This document shows positions 38,418-50,300 of a DNA stretch of 64,000 nucleotides, one piece after another. A program made the position numbers and the translations under genes. Within the stretch, counting starts at the first letter, position 1. Each line of letters starts with the position of its first letter. A model generated the notes under the pieces. It searched no databases, had not been told where the DNA came from, and saw only the letters and a program-made list of their open reading frames with translations. Source of the stretch: Bugula neritina (taxonomy: Eukaryota; Bryozoa; Gymnolaemata; Cheilostomatida; Bugulidae); the NCBI GenBank assembly GCA_964035545.1, contig OZ037767.1, positions 24,571,128 to 24,635,127 on the forward strand, in the 5' to 3' direction.

Positions 38418-39766
38418 CTATGCTCTAACTGAGACAACTTTAGTGTTGCTGACTATCTCCTGCACATTCTTTGGCAGCATCTGCATCTCTTCTACAGTCA
38501 GCGTGCTGATCTTGTCTGACATTCTGATAAGAAATCTTTTAGCTGCACTCCCATCTTCTCCTATGTAACAGATAGTATAACATTATTAAATATTTATCAT
38601 AGCAATATGCTACAGTATATTCATGCAGTTTATCCGAAATTAAGTCTGTCTTTGTGCATATTTTTAAGAACCTACTGTTTTTGCTATTATGTACAGCCGC
38701 ATTGATTTATTTGAATTTAGTAGAACTTACTTTGGAGCTCTCTGATGATTATCTCCCCTTCCACATATTTCCAGAAGGTTAATTTCTTGGTCATAGCACT
38801 GTCTCTATCATCTGTCCGCTTGCTGAGTTTATTCACTAAAATGAGTAAATTTATGAGAATATTTTGCATCGTATTGAAAGATGTACAACATGAAATAGTT
38901 CGATTTCAAACTAGAGTCTCACAGCATATACTATTTCAGCAACCTACCAGTACAAACAGCAGAGGTAAGGTCTACATTCTGCAGGGAACATTTTCCAATA
39001 GCCTTAGATTTTCCTGTGACATGAGGCGGTGATGCGGGAGGTGTGGGGTAGAGTTCCTTTTTATCATCTGGTTTCTTATCATCATCTGGTTTAGCCTTGG
39101 ATCCTGCTGACTGCGCAGCTGACAAAGACTTGAGAAGAGTCATGTTGACTCCCTTCACGAAAACCGGTTTATTGTCATTGTTCACCATGCCTGTCTGCGC
39201 TTTCTTTACCGCTTGCACTACTGATGCCATCTTCTTTAGGTTTTGCTTATTTTCTAATTTACTAGTCTCTTTTTTAGCTGCTTCTTCCTGGATAATTCTG
39301 AATTCTTCTATCAACCAGGCTAGCTCAGGCCTGTAATGTAAAAGTTTGTTGTATTTTATGTATGATACAATAAGTATTAGCAAAATTTCTCCTTAGTATT
39401 ATGTATAATCATTTTTAGGATTTGTTAAATTGGAACACAAAATATAAGAATTTTCATCAAAATAGCATGGGAGTATAAATTCTACAGTATATTCTATGCA
39501 TTAATAACTGCAACAGCGGATATATTGCAGGAACAATACTATATGTTAAGCTAATGGACAGTGATATTTCAATTCCAACAAAATTAGTTGCTCTTAATAG
39601 ATTTATTACACAAACTGATGAAGTATTTAAAAGCTTATAACTATAGAATGATGTAAACTTACATAGCATTGTGCCAGATGATCAGTGTTATGGTAGCAAG
39701 GGTAGGTGCTGGTAGGTTCACCAACAGCCACCAGCTTGCATGCAGTACACCGACATCATACAACAT
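38418..39766 (-). CDS. Unrecognised protein with one N-terminal transmembrane segment and Lys-rich linker, 4 exons
   Basis: I do not recognise the family. Exons in transcript order: 39766-39663, 39330-38948, 38835-38731, 38560-38418; 735 nt, 244 residues if the first ATG shown is the start. Splice sites are all GT..AG and phases agree (2,1,1). Residues about 10-32 are hydrophobic (ASWWLLVNLPAPTLATITLI), then WHNAMPELAWLIEEFRIIQ. A basic coiled-coil-like stretch (EEAAKKETSKLENKQNLKK) is followed by a charged and proline-rich linker (KPDDDKKPDDKK, PTPPASPP). The C-terminal third looks folded (LTFWKYVEGEIIIREL, then ISTLTVEEMQMLPKNVQEIV). Upstream exons may exist, since the ATG directly follows a possible acceptor AG. 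Real-gene confidence comes from phase-consistent exons and balanced codon use. Confidence 0.7.
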
Positions 39767-42700
39767 CTTTATAACAGAAATAGCAGTGAATAACTTCCAA
39801 AGTATATACAACTTTAGAGAATACATGTTGAAGCTGCTCAATAATAACAAGCCAAAATTCAGTGTGTTGCTTTTTACGTTCTGTCATGTAGTAACGAAAT
39901 TGATTGTTAAGAGTTGTGGTATTCTAGAATGTAATATTTGAATAAATTGGAGTAGCTACGAGGTATTTTGTATTCTAGTTCACAAGTAAAATTATTTTTA
40001 AAATATGTATAATATATTTTATTTAATAAATATTTTGAAGGAAACTTAAATCGAACAATAATATAAAAAATGATGATTCAATTGATTACCTCAAAATTAT
40101 TTTTTCAGTCCTTCCTCCATTTTTGGGCTAATTTCAGTAGTGACAGTTGCATACATGATAGCTGAGTAATTTAGTTGTCAATAGAAATTTCAATTAGTGT
40201 ATTTTGTATACAACCCAATGAGTTAACAACAAATGAACTGTTAATATTTTAATACATGTGATTTAAAATCTACTTGACCCAACTTAACTAACTAATAAAG
40301 CTTCAATAATGTCACAAACAAAGTTTCTAAATAATTATATGCTGAATTTACTTCCCTCTTAAAGCTACCTATGTAAAAGTTTTAATATAGATTATACCTG
40401 GAAAATTTTTGTTTGAGTTTTATCAGTCCAGCTACATGTATTTAATAGACTGCTGATTAGTTTTTTTTAATTAAAAGGATTTTTAAATAGATTTGAATGT
40501 CACCTGTAGTGAGTTTATAGGTTAATTATATTACAAGGTAAAAAAAGTACTTTTGCTGCTTGCTGTGTAATGCATGGAGGCCACTAATACGTTTTGTATA
40601 CATGTCTCTTGTCTTCTCGCATACTACCTGAAATGTGATAGACAACTCTTACCGTGAAAACCTGATGGCCCGATTCATTCTTTTATAACCAATAAACTGT
40701 CACCTTTGGAAAATGCATTAGAAGTAGTCGTGTTACATCCGACTTAAAGCGTTAATTACCCTGAAGTTTTGTAGGCAACACGCATCATGCCATAATTAGC
40801 AAAATCTTTGTGCAGCATACGAGACGCTATAGAGTACCCCGTAGGTGCATGAGATTTTAGTTTATTACCATGGATTGATAAAAATAAAAATTGGAAAATA
40901 ATGTTTGAATGACTCGTGCTAGTACTACTAGTACAAGCAATATTTTTAGAAGTTTATAACTTATTAACTATACCAAACTTGCACAGATTCAAGTAATTTT
41001 TGACATATTCTTCACAAAGGTGTATTGCTGATAAATAGTAGCAGGTGTTTAATTTTATTCTTAGCAGACTTCAAATTTGATTTAAATTTAATAATAATAT
41101 AATAATAATTAAAATTTTAATTGATAATACTAATACTAATAGTAATACTAATAGTAATAGTAATAGATATAATAAATTGAAATACAATAGTAATTTAAAT
41201 CTTTGTAATTGTTATTGTACTTAATCTTATAGTTTTAGATTTTTGATAATATTATTATCAATATGAATATGATATTGATAATAATTATAATAATTGATAA
41301 TTTCAAGCTGTCTAACTCTATGCTTACTGTTTATTAAATTGTCATCAGTGTGATTGTGAATGCTCACACCGATCGAATTATACTAGTAGTCATAGTGATA
41401 ATAAATAAAATGTAATGTTATATCTAGTTCTACTCAACAATCGCTGTGTCTATTTCTGGTTGTAAAAAGCTGTAAGTGTAAGCGTATTTTTAGTTAATAA
41501 ATTATTGTTTTTTCTTTGAGTGAAGAAAATATACGACCATGACCTTTTATTAATTTTGATTATGGGTTGGGTATAACATCACACTAAAATTATACAAGCA
41601 TGCTTGGTGCATCAAATAGTAATATCATCACAGAACTCAATCTTAAGCATGGTGGCAGAACTAAGTACAACTGCTTGTGCCAATAAACTATTTCAACTGT
41701 TGATAAATGAACAGTTGCATTTTGTGATTAATCTTGCACTAGATGGATAAACTTGTTTCAATAAATAAAAAATAAAATTATTGCAGATAACCTTTCTTAA
41801 GCTTCATAGCTATATTAATTGATGTAATCATATTCATTGTCTTAATGTAAAAATGAAAAACCACTTTTGAAAAAATATAGTGTTATTGATCTTTTCAAAT
41901 TCTCTAAACTGCAAAATTTAGTTTGATTGTTGATAAAGTAATAGTATGATAAAAAATAAAAATGGCTTGCAACCAGCTAAATTATTGTAAACTGATTTAA
42001 TTAATTATTCGGCCATCATATTATAATATTATTTTGACATCAAAGTTTTCCCACAAGACAGCTAGCATTCTTAAACATTTTGCTTATGATCTTAAATGTC
42101 AGATTTGTGCTGGGTATCAAGTTTGATTTAATATTTCGCTTATAACTGTGTACTCTATGCAAAAGAGAAGGCCTCACATAATGGTTTGAGTAAATCAAGA
42201 GTGATAAGATGTTTTGTATGCTGATCTTGAACGAATTAGATTCCTAATGGTTTTAATTTAAAGCAAAATATCTTGCCACTAATCTTCACTTGGACAATAC
42301 GTTCTTCTATAATTTTCCTTATACATTTTCTATAGTCACCAAAACAAAGAATTTCAAATAAAAACTTTAGAAAGTTTACAATTTAAACATTTGTAATTTC
42401 CTTCTAATAATGCTTCTACCCAACTATTAACTTGTGTTTACCCTACTTGTGAGGTGACTGGTGTCAACTAAAATGTTAAAACTTAAAAATCAGATGAAGT
42501 TTACACCACTGAAATGGTAACCGTGTATTATGTAAAAAGTGAACACCTTTAGCACATATAATTTCTTGGGGCGTCACGACATAGCAAATTAAAAATAGTG
42601 TGAATATCATAATTTTCTGTGATATAGTGTTATTTTGCTTGTGTTACGTAACCTCACTATCACACATCTACCAAGGCTAATATTAATAGTGCACCCTTAT

Positions 42701-44485
42701 TGTTTTCTAAATTCATGGTTATAGCGCTATAAAGTCTGAAAAATATATTTGGGTCTATGTTGGTCTAAAGTAGTTCAAACTCATTCAAAGTATTCTTTGG
42801 AAACTCTATAAAAAATTTCCACGTTTTCCATGCAACTGTTTGTATTTTCAACACTTTTTGGGAGTTGTTAAAGTTTAAACATATTGTTTTGTTATTATTC
42901 TAGTATTGGACTTACCCAGTGTTTGTCAGCGGATGTTCTCTAATCTAGATCAAAAAGTGACGCACCCAGAGACTAGCTAATAAATAGAGGCAACTAAACC
43001 AGCCTGCTGATAAGAATTCTACGTTAGCAGGTAAGCTAATGGATAGTAAACCTATTTTGGACTATATATATAATTTTAAACAACTTTGAAAGTCATTGTG
43101 TTATCAGATTTTTCTGCGACAGTAAAATGTGGGAAAAGTTAAACGGTCTGAGAAAAACAACTATGTTAGGTAGAACAACCAAACATTGTAAAATCGGTTT
43201 GTTTTTTAAACTTCCATCCGATTAGCCTTTTAAAAGCACTTCCGATTGTCTACTTGTGATGTGATTTATAATTATGGAAACATGCCAAGAAGACAAGCTT
43301 GATAGAATATGAAGCTCCAGTTAGTACTATAGTCTGCAAGTACGAGTGTAGCACAAAGGCCTGTAGGGTACAGCGCTCCTTGCCAAATGCTACTCAACTT
43401 GAAAAGCATTTTTAAAGACTAGAGATAAAAAAGTTCTAGCGCAGTCATCTGATTTCAGCTTGCTAACTCCTTATTCCGATATATGATCTTGCTTTAATGA
43501 GTCACATTTTCATCAATTACTATAATATTGATATGGTTTATAATGTTTTGAATTACAAGATAGATTTTGTGCTTATTTAAAATAAATTCTCTGTAGTAAT
43601 TTAGTGTAACATTATTTCATATTTCCAAGTGTGAGTGATAGTTGCTTAGTTTGTTTTGTCAGAGCTAATCACAATCACAAGCAATGTAACATCTATTCTC
43701 TGGTTTTGTAACTTACTGATAGCCGCGAATAGACTGGTTTGTGTATTCATTGGCTCTCAAAGCTTGCAAAAGTTTGAAGGGCAATTAATGGGACCAATAG
43801 CACACGTGCAGCTATTGCACGTTGATAGTTCGCACAAGCCTCGATTGTCAACTGTGGGCTAGATTGAAATATGCCTGGCTTAATACCGAAGCACATTGTA
43901 GCGTGCCCAGTTTTAGACTAAAAACCAAACACAGACATTAGTTCATTCACCAAGAGAACTTTTGATCAGGTATTCTAGGCTAAAAATATCGAAATGTAAA
44001 CCAGCTCGCATTGCATCATCATTTTGTGCTGTCTGATGCAATGTCTGCCACAGTGTGGTTGAAGCTTGACATTGAGTGATTATGTTCCATCTTCAACATG
44101 GGTGGTGTCATGTCTACTTCTTTGTACGATATACATCAACTTACATGCTTATTCTTACGTTGAAAAGGTCAACTTTCAATGTCTGAGTAAGATCTTGCTA
44201 CTTGGCCCTCGTACCTTGTTGATAACATTCTGTTGGATTTGCATTAAAGTAGCTGCCGATAAGCTGTTGGTAGCCCACATCTGGGATCTGGTGATAATCT
44301 ATAGCAAGGAGGCTGTCTACTCACTAAACAAGTAGAAACTTGATTGAAACTCCTTGCACACTAACGTTCATTTATGTGATCACAACAGTTCATTCATATG
44401 TGTGAGCCACACAAATATCGTTGAGCATTTTCTTCATCTATTAGCATTGCCTCCTCTTTTTTCCTAGCTCCCCTCAGTCACTTTC
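39767..44485. other. 4.7-kb intergenic region upstream of MAD2L2
   Basis: No supported gene. TAATA-type low complexity at about 41085-41310. Short open frames at 43656-43862 and 44066-44335 show no motif. A TTTTTTCCTAG pyrimidine tract ends at 44467, just before the MAD2L2 start, and could be the acceptor of a 5' UTR intron. Confidence 0.55.
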
Positions 44486-45088
44486 ATGGCTAATTGTACA
44501 GACAAGTCATGTGATAAACTGGCCAGAGACATTTTCTGTGACTTCTTGACCATTGCCATTCATGGTCTGCTCCACAGTTGCCAAGTCTACCCAGCAGGTG
44601 TGTTCAAGTTGAGAAGAAAGTTTAACCTGCCCGTACATGTCTGCTATCACCCGGATGTATTTTCATATATCACCCAACTTGTGGACGGTGTTGCTGACAT
44701 ATTAAAAAACCGTAAGCTTCACGCTGTGCATTTTATTACTGGGGCAACTGAGCGTGATTGGGAACGGGTAACTATTAAGTTGCATGCATTTGGGTTTGTC
44801 ACTCACTCCCAGTTACCTGATCTAGAAGATAGTCTAAAGAACTGTCTGCTTAAGCTTTCCATTATTGAGACTTATCTCCCTCCACGTACTGCTGGTGATG
44901 TTACTTGGAGAGTGGAGATTGATGCAGAAGACGCGGAAATGAATTGTAACCATGCTTCTGATTGGATGCGCACAGACCAGACCAGCCAATCAGAGAAAAG
45001 AGCAAGTAACATTGGGAAACTGATCCCTCTAAAAACTTCAGTTACAGAATATATGAAGTTGGAAATAGTAGCTGCCAAGTTAATTTAA
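44486..45088 (+). CDS. MAD2L2: MAD2L2 / REV7 HORMA-domain protein, intronless
   Basis: REV7 is the HORMA-domain subunit of DNA polymerase zeta and of shieldin, acting in translesion synthesis and break repair. The 200-residue frame is close to the human length (211). The N-terminus CDFLTIAIHGLLHSCQVYP and VFKLRRKFNLPVHVCYHPD follow the human pattern CEFLEVAVHLILYVREVYP. The C-terminal seat-belt segment LIPLKTSVTEYMKLEI matches the human LIPLKT motif. Tyr61 (HPDVFSY) and Trp160 (SDWMRTD) fall where human Tyr63 and Trp171 contact REV3. The segment between them (residues 80-110) is more diverged. Unlike every other gene here it has no coding intron. AATAAA lies at 45176-45181, 88 nt after the stop. 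Intact, so a functional gene; a fixed retrocopy origin is possible. Confidence 0.93.
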   Translation: MANCTDKSCDKLARDIFCDFLTIAIHGLLHSCQVYPAGVFKLRRKFNLPVHVCYHPDVFSYITQLVDGVADILKNRKLHAVHFITGATERDWERVTIKLHAFGFVTHSQLPDLEDSLKNCLLKLSIIETYLPPRTAGDVTWRVEIDAEDAEMNCNHASDWMRTDQTSQSEKRASNIGKLIPLKTSVTEYMKLEIVAAKLI

Positions 45089-47348
45089 CTAGATGGGAGT
45101 TCAGTTTGAGTTCATTGTTCTGTATTTTGTGTTGTGTTATTTGTTATATTTGGTTTAATTTTTTGCTAAAGGCTAAATAAATGAAATCATAGCCGGCTAT
45201 AATAAATAGTTTTCATATGAGCTCTGAATATAGAATTGATTAGGATTTTTTAAACTGCATTGTTTATTAAAGTTCTTCAATAAAGTTCTTAACTAATAGT
45301 GTCATCAGTTTGTGAAATTGTCCGTACTACTACCACTACGAGTACTACTACTGAGCAAATGAATCATACAGCTATTTACTATAGTTATTATAGTAGTAAA
45401 ATATGTTGTCTGTGATTGTTAATCATATCCTACTTGATATTGCCATCATGCCATACCTACATAGCCCGGCTTTTCATCATGCGATAACTGTTGGATGGCA
45501 TGATATTTGTTACACATGAGTAGATTGTATACAAGCTTTTCTGAAATTCTATGAATGCATGTGATAATTACCCTACTCGACATTACCAACAGTGAACTAG
45601 CATCATTGTAATCAATGCATTGCTCTATTGTTCTTGTGGTTTTGACCCCATGTGTTAGAGCTTGGTGAAATACATATTCAAGTTATTAGTGATTATGTTA
45701 GGGTGTAACAGTACTATACAGTTTTAAATTGTACTTGACTATCGGGAAAGTTTGTAAATTGAATATTTGACGTTTTTCAGCGTTTTTAGTTGAGCTTCAT
45801 TAGTGTGAAAATTGCTATTTAGTATGGCAGAGCTTGGCTCTGTTTATTTTTACTTTGATATATAAATTTTGTCTTTGGTTATTGGTCTTCCTAGGTTGTG
45901 ACTCTAGTTCATGCCCATTGATTGCTCTAGGTATAATTATTGATCTTGAAGAATTTAAATGTGATCTTGTGAAGCAGTTGTGTAAGGCAATTTAGTACAT
46001 TCAATACTCAAATTAATTTGCTTTGAAAATGTTTTCATGGGTATATGAAAAATACTTCTTTGTATTTTAAAAATAATATAAGCGTCCGTAATATTATTTT
46101 ATATTTACTGTAACTAGTAGAGCTGAAAATTCTATTATTTATAGTGTATACAAATTGCTAAGCATTGTTATTTCATTTGACCAATAGGAAGCCGTTTAGG
46201 TTAATAGTAAGAATTATCATTCACGGAGATCATAGCATTCTCACGTGGAGTTCCCCTTCGTGAACTTTCACCCCCATATTGAGGCCATTCTTTTATCAAT
46301 GTGAACCTCAAGTTGCAGTTTATTCTATCTCGAACTTCTTGGATAATAGGGTGCTATTTTAATCTTTGACTATTAATCTTACACAATTTAAATGATTATG
46401 AATAAGTGTAAGTAATTAAAATAATACTAATGCAGGACACAGAGACTGAAATGATTGGTAGTTGCAACAGGTATGTAGATTATTTATTAAAAGCTTCAAG
46501 TTAAAATATTAACTTCATATAACATAAGTGATGAATGTAGATTGGTGAGTGTGTGTGCAGTGTTGAGAAGCTCCAAAATTCTACTGAACTTCAAGCACCG
46601 CTTAGTATCAGTATGCAGTTACCAGGAAAAATATACTCTATCTTTTAGTAGATGAATTTTCCACCAAATTTGATCAGCTTGTTTGTCAGCCTAAAGCTGA
46701 TAATGCATTTCTCAGTTACACCAATATCCTCAACTTTTCTACTTTCAACGATTAGTTATTGGAATTAAGTTTGAAAAAACCAAATCTAAAAAAACAGTGT
46801 TGGTCCACATTGAGTTTTACTAACTTGTCAGCAAAATAGTATATAAATATAATAGTAGTCAGCCTCGAATTAATTACAGTAGAGTTAGAGAGAACTATTC
46901 TGCAGCATTATTTTACTTCCCAAAGATACTCATTCATAACCATGGTGTTTGTATTTGCATAGTAACGGTGTGGTGTGATGCTGCATTTGATATGCTCAGA
47001 GTTGAGTTTTTTATGTTGCAAAATATACTGGGTTAAGCATACTCATACTGGGTATAAATATGTTGGTTTTTACTGTTGGACTTCATTCAAACATATATAG
47101 TGGAGACTCTTAGACAGTTTTTAATTGTAAGTTTTTAAATGTTGCATCTTCTTGTCTTGGAACAGAATGATATGAACAGAGAGCAGACACTCTCTGAAAA
47201 CTGCATCTCTATTTATCGCCACTACTTTCTTGAATATTTTACTTGTATTTTTTCCTCTTTCTTCTCAGGTGGTAGCCATTCAGTTGCAGTGTATCTGTAT
47301 ATGTCTGCTCGCGTATTTGAAGTTTAATATTTGGGTGCCTATTGCAGG
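45089..47348. other. Intergenic region between MAD2L2 and ACC
   Basis: MAD2L2 3' UTR with AATAAA at 45176-45181, then AT-rich DNA that should include the ACC promoter and any 5' UTR exon. I could not place a promoter or TATA element. A tract ending in TATTGCAG at 47347, two bases before the ACC ATG, suggests a 5' UTR intron in this interval. Confidence 0.55.
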
Positions 47349-50300
47349 ATGGATGACATGGAGTTTACGGAGCCAAACCAGCGTCTACTATCCAGACTGG
47401 GCAGCAACACCAGTACCAACAGCAGCAGTAACTCCTCTGACTCACTCAATGATCATATTGATTCCAGTCCAAATCAGGATCATCCAAATGGCATTCTTCC
47501 TTTTTCCAGAAAGTTCTCTCGATCACTTAGGTAAAAATAGGTTATACTTGATAGTTACTAATATATGTGCTCTTACATAAAAAGAGATTTCATTGCGACT
47601 TATCAACATTTAATTTCTGAAAATATATATTCAAAATTTATGCAGCTACTGATTTCAAAATATGCAAATCATTGCTTAATCGGATTACTGGTTGGCTGTA
47701 TAATTTTTTCCCTTTTCCTACTGGGAAGGCGGAGTTATATGAGTTGAATGTAAAACTATCCTAGAGAAACTGGGTGAGTGACTCTATTGTCAATATCAGG
47801 CCATCAATAGTAGGCACCCTGCAAGTGACACAATAGAGAAGGTGGGGTTTCAGTGTATCTAAGTACATGAGTACCCTGTGCCTAATGGCTAGAATACACC
47901 ACTCTAGATAAGTTCTAGATCTAGCTGGTTATATTTGAACGTTGAGCAGCCCTGGAGCGTTTGTCAACGGCTGCAGTGGTTCAGCAGCCAATAATAACAC
48001 TTTACCATTATGTATTTGCTTACTTGGGATATGCAAAGCCTTTTTATTTTACCAAAGAATACTGCTGTGATATTTGCATAATATTCCAGAAAGATGTGTT
48101 GCATCATATGATCATAGGTAACACAGCCCTAGTTGTGATGCAATAAGCCGAGATTCTTCTATTAAGCTTATCAACTGATGTTCAATGGACAGTTAAGGAA
48201 CTGTTGTGATTTATTGTAGGAGGAATTTTTACTCTAAAGACACGGGTAGACAGAACAGTACTTATTACAATGTGGCCACACCTGAGGAGTTTGTTAAAAA
48301 ATTTGGCGGAGATCAAACAATAAATAAGGTGATTGTTATATATCCACATGATGTATTTTCAAGACAACTCTATGTCCATATGGTACATGTAACGTGTGTA
48401 GATGTGACTGGTACTTACATGTAAGTAGAAGGTGTAAGTAAGTGCTGCTGTATGTCAGGGTGTTTCACTGAAAGAGAATTATTACAAAAGAACGAGTTTG
48501 GGTATCACTCTTGCTCTTATCAAAGATTAGAGTAGATTCCGTGGAGTTTCACCACAGAATACGTATCTTAGCTCAAGGTTCAAGGTGATTGCTCTGCTTA
48601 GATCAACCTATTCAAACAGCTGATACTGATGGTGATTAACTAGAGGCTGCTGCGTGAGCTCACCTACACATGTTTCAGTGACTCGTGGAGTAAAATGTTA
48701 GGATTTTGTGCGATTGTGTTAAGTCAGCCGCTCTTGTAACCACTTTTAGTTTTTGAGAATTCAAAATGTGACTCTATTGGTTTTAAAATCAATAAAAACT
48801 TGCTCTATTAAATTTAAATGTTGTAACATATTATTATTATTATGAATATTGGTATATATCATATTGCGTTTGGTAGTACCCATGTTTGTATATGACACTG
48901 TTAGCCAGCAGTTGAAATTTTGAAGGTTGTATAAGATGCAGATATATTAGTAATTAGAAGCATGCTGAAAATAGCACCTATAGTTACTGATTATTTTTAC
49001 TTATTACTACACTAACCCAAACATGAAAAGGTCAAATCACAGCAGAGTGTAACATTTTCTAGAGAAAAGTTTCATTGGTTTTACAGTTTTCAGAATCAAT
49101 TGTGAACAATATTATTGACAATTGAACAATACATTGAGAACATCATTTGTAAAATATTCCTCTAGTGTCAACGTAGTGTATGTATCTACTCCACGCTCAC
49201 CTTCTGCCCTGTTATTGCCAGGTGCTGATAGCCAACAACGGCATCGCTGCCGTTAAGTGCATGCGCTCCATCAGAAGATGGGCGTACGAGGTGTTCAAAA
49301 ATGAGAAGATGATCAGATTCGTAGCCATGGTAACACCTGAGGATCTGAAGGCTAATGCCGAGTATATTCGGATGGCTGATCAGTACGTCCCCGTCCCTGG
49401 TGGAGCCAACAACAACAACTATGCTAATGTAGAACTGATTTTAGATATAGCCAGGCGAACTCAAGTTCAGGTATCAATGCAGTGCTGATTTAACAGAAAT
49501 TGCTTAGTAATTTTTGCAATACGATGTAATGTAATACAACACAATTTAATACAATTTAAATATAACATACTATTTTTTTTATATAAATTTGCCCTTTCTC
49601 TCAAATTCAACTTTTATGTGTAATATCATGTTCCAGTATTTGTATAAATTAAACATATGATGGAGAGCTATAAGTTTGGTCATATAACTATGTATTATTA
49701 CTTTCTTTCCATGCACTGAAGGCATGCCTCACAATGGTGTTCGTTACTGAAACACACAATGATTGGCTGCTGGGCCATGTTTTTATGACATGACAGACAG
49801 TTTATATTTACGAGTCCCTGTTTTAGACCGAGTGTCTGTTTTAGGCTGTGTGGGCAGGCTGGGGCCACGCCTCTGAGAACCCCAAACTGCCACATCTACT
49901 GCGTAAACATGGGCTAGCGTTCATAGGTCCTCCAGAGCATGCCATGTGGTCCTTAGGAGATAAGATTGCGTCATCTATTGTAGCCCAGACAGCCAACGTC
50001 CCGACGCTGCCTTGGAGTGGCTCAGGTCAGTAGCTACCAAAATTTGAAATAAGATAGGACTAGACAGCACCCCACTGTGAAATAGTTATTCACGAGGGGA
50101 TGGAATTGTTTTTAAGTGAATAATGAGTATTTAAGTTCCTGGCCCTTTCCAGCAACCACCACTATTCACCAAAGTACTAGTTAACAGGGTATTTTATCCA
50201 TTATGGTAATCTACTCATTGCGGTATTAAACATTTTGGTGCACAACTCGATATAAGATGCAGTTTTTTACACAGAAGTTTATGTTTTACGTAAGCAGCAC

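Noticed and set aside
40600-40700. Minus-strand candidate first exon for the 38418-39766 gene (ATG then donor CG|GTAAGA)
   Set aside because: Joining it to the exon at 39766 gives a frame with an early stop.
44066-44335. 89-codon open frame upstream of MAD2L2
   Set aside because: No recognisable domain and no splice connection to MAD2L2; hydrophobic content alone is not enough.
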